Shown here in pieces: positions 8,566 to 10,012 of a DNA stretch of 10,012 bases. The notes beneath the pieces are model-generated. The model searched no databases. It was not told the DNA's origin and saw only the letters and a list, made by a program, of their open reading frames with translations. Numbering within the stretch: position 1 is the first letter of the stretch; every line of letters starts with the position of its first letter. The translations under genes and the position numbers were made by a program. The stretch lies in the NCBI GenBank assembly GCA_003024985.2, contig PXIH01S0054513.1; one strand, written 5' to 3'. Source of the DNA: Euperipatoides rowelli. Taxonomy: Eukaryota > Onychophora > Udeonychophora > Euonychophora > Peripatopsidae.

Positions 8566-8595
8566 TGGAATTCCGACCAGTTTGGAGGAATTCCA
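8566..8595. repeat. Perfect 9 bp-stem hairpin inside the Tc1/mariner-type element
   Basis: TGGAATTCC (8566-8574) and GGAATTCCA (8587-8595) pair around a 12-nt loop. It sits near the middle of the 7958-9051 element, where an internal-deletion junction or a nested element would be plausible. Confidence 0.6.
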
Positions 8596-9165
8596 TCTTT
8601 TTGTAGAGTGTAGACTTCATTAAGGAAAGTAATTTGACTGACCAGAGTCATGTGATATAGCGTAATGACAGAAAATAGTTTGACTTTCAAGATCTACAGT
8701 ATTATGCAAATTTATGTAGACGTAAGTAAGACTGGTTTACTTAGAAATTAAAATGTAAAATAGTTACTTCTCAAAATTCACAATGTTATTATTCTCATTA
8801 TATTCAATTATTATTATTTTAGAAAGGGATCTCACAATTATTTTTATATTATTAAACTTTTAATAGTTTATAAGAAGAGAAAAAGCACATTAAAAAGACA
8901 TCAAAAGAAATTAATTATTGTTGAAACAGTATAATTTCGCGTTTAGTAATATTCGCGAAAATAAATTTTTGCTAAATTTTAATTCAGAGAATCTTGAGCT
9001 GGACGCTAAAACGCAAAATTAAATCTGTAGCGAAAATTTCTCCCTGCACTGTATATTGGTAAAATGTAATAATAGATAGCTGACAATGAAAACGCCATAA
9101 AACTAGAAAATAGGAAAACAAAATGGTTCCCATTTTACTCATTTATAAAACAAAAGCTTAGATAC

Positions 9166-9270
9166 CTTGATTTTTTTCTTCTGTGAGAAGAACGATGTGG
9201 AGATGAAGAGGATGAGGTTGATGAATCAAATTCTTCTGGATACAGTTCTTTATAGCCACTGTGGCCCCAT
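9166..9270 (-). CDS. NKAPD1: NKAPD1-like protein, internal exon with WGHSGYKELYPEEF motif
   Basis: On the minus strand this 105-nt exon lies between an acceptor (TTTCTACATTAG, AG at 9272-9271) and a donor (CAAG|GTATCT, GT at 9165-9164). One leading base completes a codon from an upstream exon; if that codon is arginine it gives the family's RWGHSGY. The exon then encodes 34 residues: WGHSGYKELYPEEF, a DSSTSSSSSP serine run, and HRSSHRRKKS. It ends on two bases (AG) that the first base of the next exon (A) turns into AGA, arginine, so the phases agree. From memory of the family, WGHSGYKELYPEEF with a preceding Arg sits at the end of the conserved part of vertebrate NKAPD1, a protein of about 290 residues of poorly known role, related by domain to the nuclear regulator NKAP. 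The N-terminal exons are not in the window. Conservation of a 14-residue string plus two matching splice sites makes this secure. Confidence 0.9.
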
Positions 9271-10012
9271 CTAATGTAGAAATAATATACATTAGTTTGC
9301 AATTATAGTAGATGCATAAAAAAATAGCCATAGCTTGTACAGCAGGGGTGTCAACTAATGTTTACATAAGATCTACTTTGCCAGTGAAAATACATCCACG
9401 ATCTACACTTTCAAAAATTCCATGGGGAAGAGGGAGAGAAATAGGGGGTGAACAAAAAATTTGTAATGGGTCATTTTTCATGGTCGATTCCCCTAGTTGG
9501 GACAAATATTGTAATTTTGATTATTCATTTAATTTTATTGTTTTTTTTATTTTTATACTTTGCTGTTATTTTTATTTTTGTAAATAATATAGCCAGCTTA
9601 TTACTCCTTAGAAACAAGCAACTGTTAATTTCAAATGAATGTTTATCTTTGTAGGCATTAAAAAGTCAACAATTTTTTTTTTTTTAAAATTGCGGGTAAC
9701 AATTTGGATTATAACAAACTCAATTGTAATATGAGATTTATTTTAATAATTACCATTATGAGAATTATTTTGGCCAAGAAAATTAATTTATAGCCTAACA
9801 TTAAAAATAAATAAATTAGGCTACTAACGTAGTCTACTTTCTAGTTGTAAATTTCGTTAGAAAACAATATTTCAGCAGACCAGTTTTAATTGTAAATGCT
9901 GTATCATTTATTCTCTCGTGCATTTAATGTTAATAACTTAGAATCATCACTATTATAGTATTACAGTATATTAAAAAACAAATTTTCTCTGTGTATCTAT
10001 CTGTCATTCCGA
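9271..10012 (-). other. Part of the next upstream intron of the NKAPD1-like gene
   Basis: On the minus strand this stretch ends with a polypyrimidine-like TTATTTCTACATTAG acceptor just before the WGHSGY exon. The conserved residues expected directly upstream in the family are not encoded here in any frame I could read, so the donor lies beyond the window. The stretch contains a probable hAT terminus at 9343 and otherwise AT-rich sequence without recognisable content. Confidence 0.7.
9343..9470 (+). mobile_element. Probable terminus of a second hAT-type element, other end not found
   Basis: CAGGGGTGTCAACTAATGTTTACA at 9343 onward resembles the widespread hAT termini of the CAGGGGTG(T/G)CAA type, and it is followed by two subterminal GATCTAC motifs (AAGATCTACTTT near 9369-9380; ACGATCTACACT near 9399-9410). 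No matching CACCCCTG-like right end and no repeat of the flanking TTGTACAG (9335-9342) was seen up to 10012. The element is either truncated or ends beyond the window; the right limit given is arbitrary. Confidence 0.5.

Larger units (their letters stand above)
7958..9051. mobile_element. Tc1/mariner-type non-autonomous element (1,094 bp, TA target site)
   Basis: The left end (after TA at 7956-7957) and the reverse complement of the right end (before TA at 9052-9053) share CAGTGCAG-T/G-GAGAAATT-G/T-TC: 18 of the first 20 bases match. CAGT termini with TA duplication fit Tc1/mariner. Subterminal similarity continues: ATTAAATTTAGCG is repeated at 8021-8033 and 8037-8049, and the other end carries a related inverted TTTGCTAAATTTTAATT (about 8968-8984). 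The interior is extremely AT-rich, contains a T20 run, a repeated 18-mer (8296-8313, 8525-8542) and a 9 bp-stem hairpin (8566-8595), and has no frame resembling a DDE transposase. It is therefore a long MITE-like passenger. Confidence 0.78.
4342..9165 (-). other. Intron between the two NKAPD1-like exons (4,824 nt)
   Basis: The intron starts with GTATCT (minus strand, 9165 down) and ends with a T-rich tract and ACAG (4342). It joins phase-2 to phase-2, restoring an arginine codon. It holds a Tc1/mariner-type element (7958-9051), a hAT-type element (7497-7884), several hairpins, homopolymer runs and one ambiguous base. I looked for another conserved exon inside it and saw none; the recovered C-terminal length (159 residues) is already close to that of known family members, so no missing exon is needed. 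Confidence 0.85.

Noticed and set aside
9312-9654. Two overlapping plus-strand frames (91 and 68 codons)
   Set aside because: They begin at or inside the putative hAT end, end in F/I/Y-rich low complexity, and lie in the intron of the opposite-strand gene.
1-10012. CRISPR array, tRNA or rRNA genes, bacterial operon or phage region
   Set aside because: No regularly spaced short repeats, no cloverleaf-like G+C-rich segment and no tightly packed open frames were seen on either strand.

Overview
The window looks like AT-rich genomic DNA of a multicellular animal, most likely an invertebrate. Evidence: one clear gene made of short exons with GT-AG splice junctions, a 4.8 kb intron, several non-autonomous cut-and-paste DNA transposons with intact target-site duplications, and degenerate CCCTAA (animal-telomere-like) motifs. 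There is no bacterial gene packing. I cannot name the phylum or species from the sequence.

The only gene I can support is on the minus strand. Two coding exons join in phase: an internal exon (9270 to 9166) and the terminal exon (4341 to 3966, stop TGA at 3968-3966). They encode the C-terminal 159 residues of an NKAPD1-like protein (NKAP domain-containing protein 1, C11orf57 in human). The first exon carries the motif WGHSGYKELYPEEF, which I recall as nearly invariant in that family. The last exon is an arginine/serine/lysine-rich tail ending in seven serines. The N-terminal exons lie beyond position 10012.

Layout. 1-1000: AT-rich, nothing recognised. 1001-2238: a tandem duplication of a ~615-625 bp non-coding unit. 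2323-2539: a small piggyBac-type MITE bounded by TTAA. 2540-3403: AT-rich sequence with one inverted repeat. 3404-3669: a foldback-like inverted repeat enclosing telomere-like CCCTAA motifs. 3670-3965: probable 3' UTR of the gene, with three small hairpins. 3966-4341: last exon. 4342-9165: intron, containing several hairpins, homopolymer tracts, one ambiguous base, a 388 bp hAT-type MITE with a perfect 8 bp target duplication (7497-7884), and a 1,094 bp Tc1/mariner-type non-autonomous element (7958-9051). 9166-9270: internal exon. 9271-10012: part of the next intron, with a probable terminus of another hAT-type element at 9343.

The longer open frames outside the two exons are AT-rich chance frames without recognisable domains. 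I found no new multi-gene system. The useful results are a spliced gene that single-frame ORF listing misses, and a set of well-delimited, mostly non-autonomous DNA transposons.
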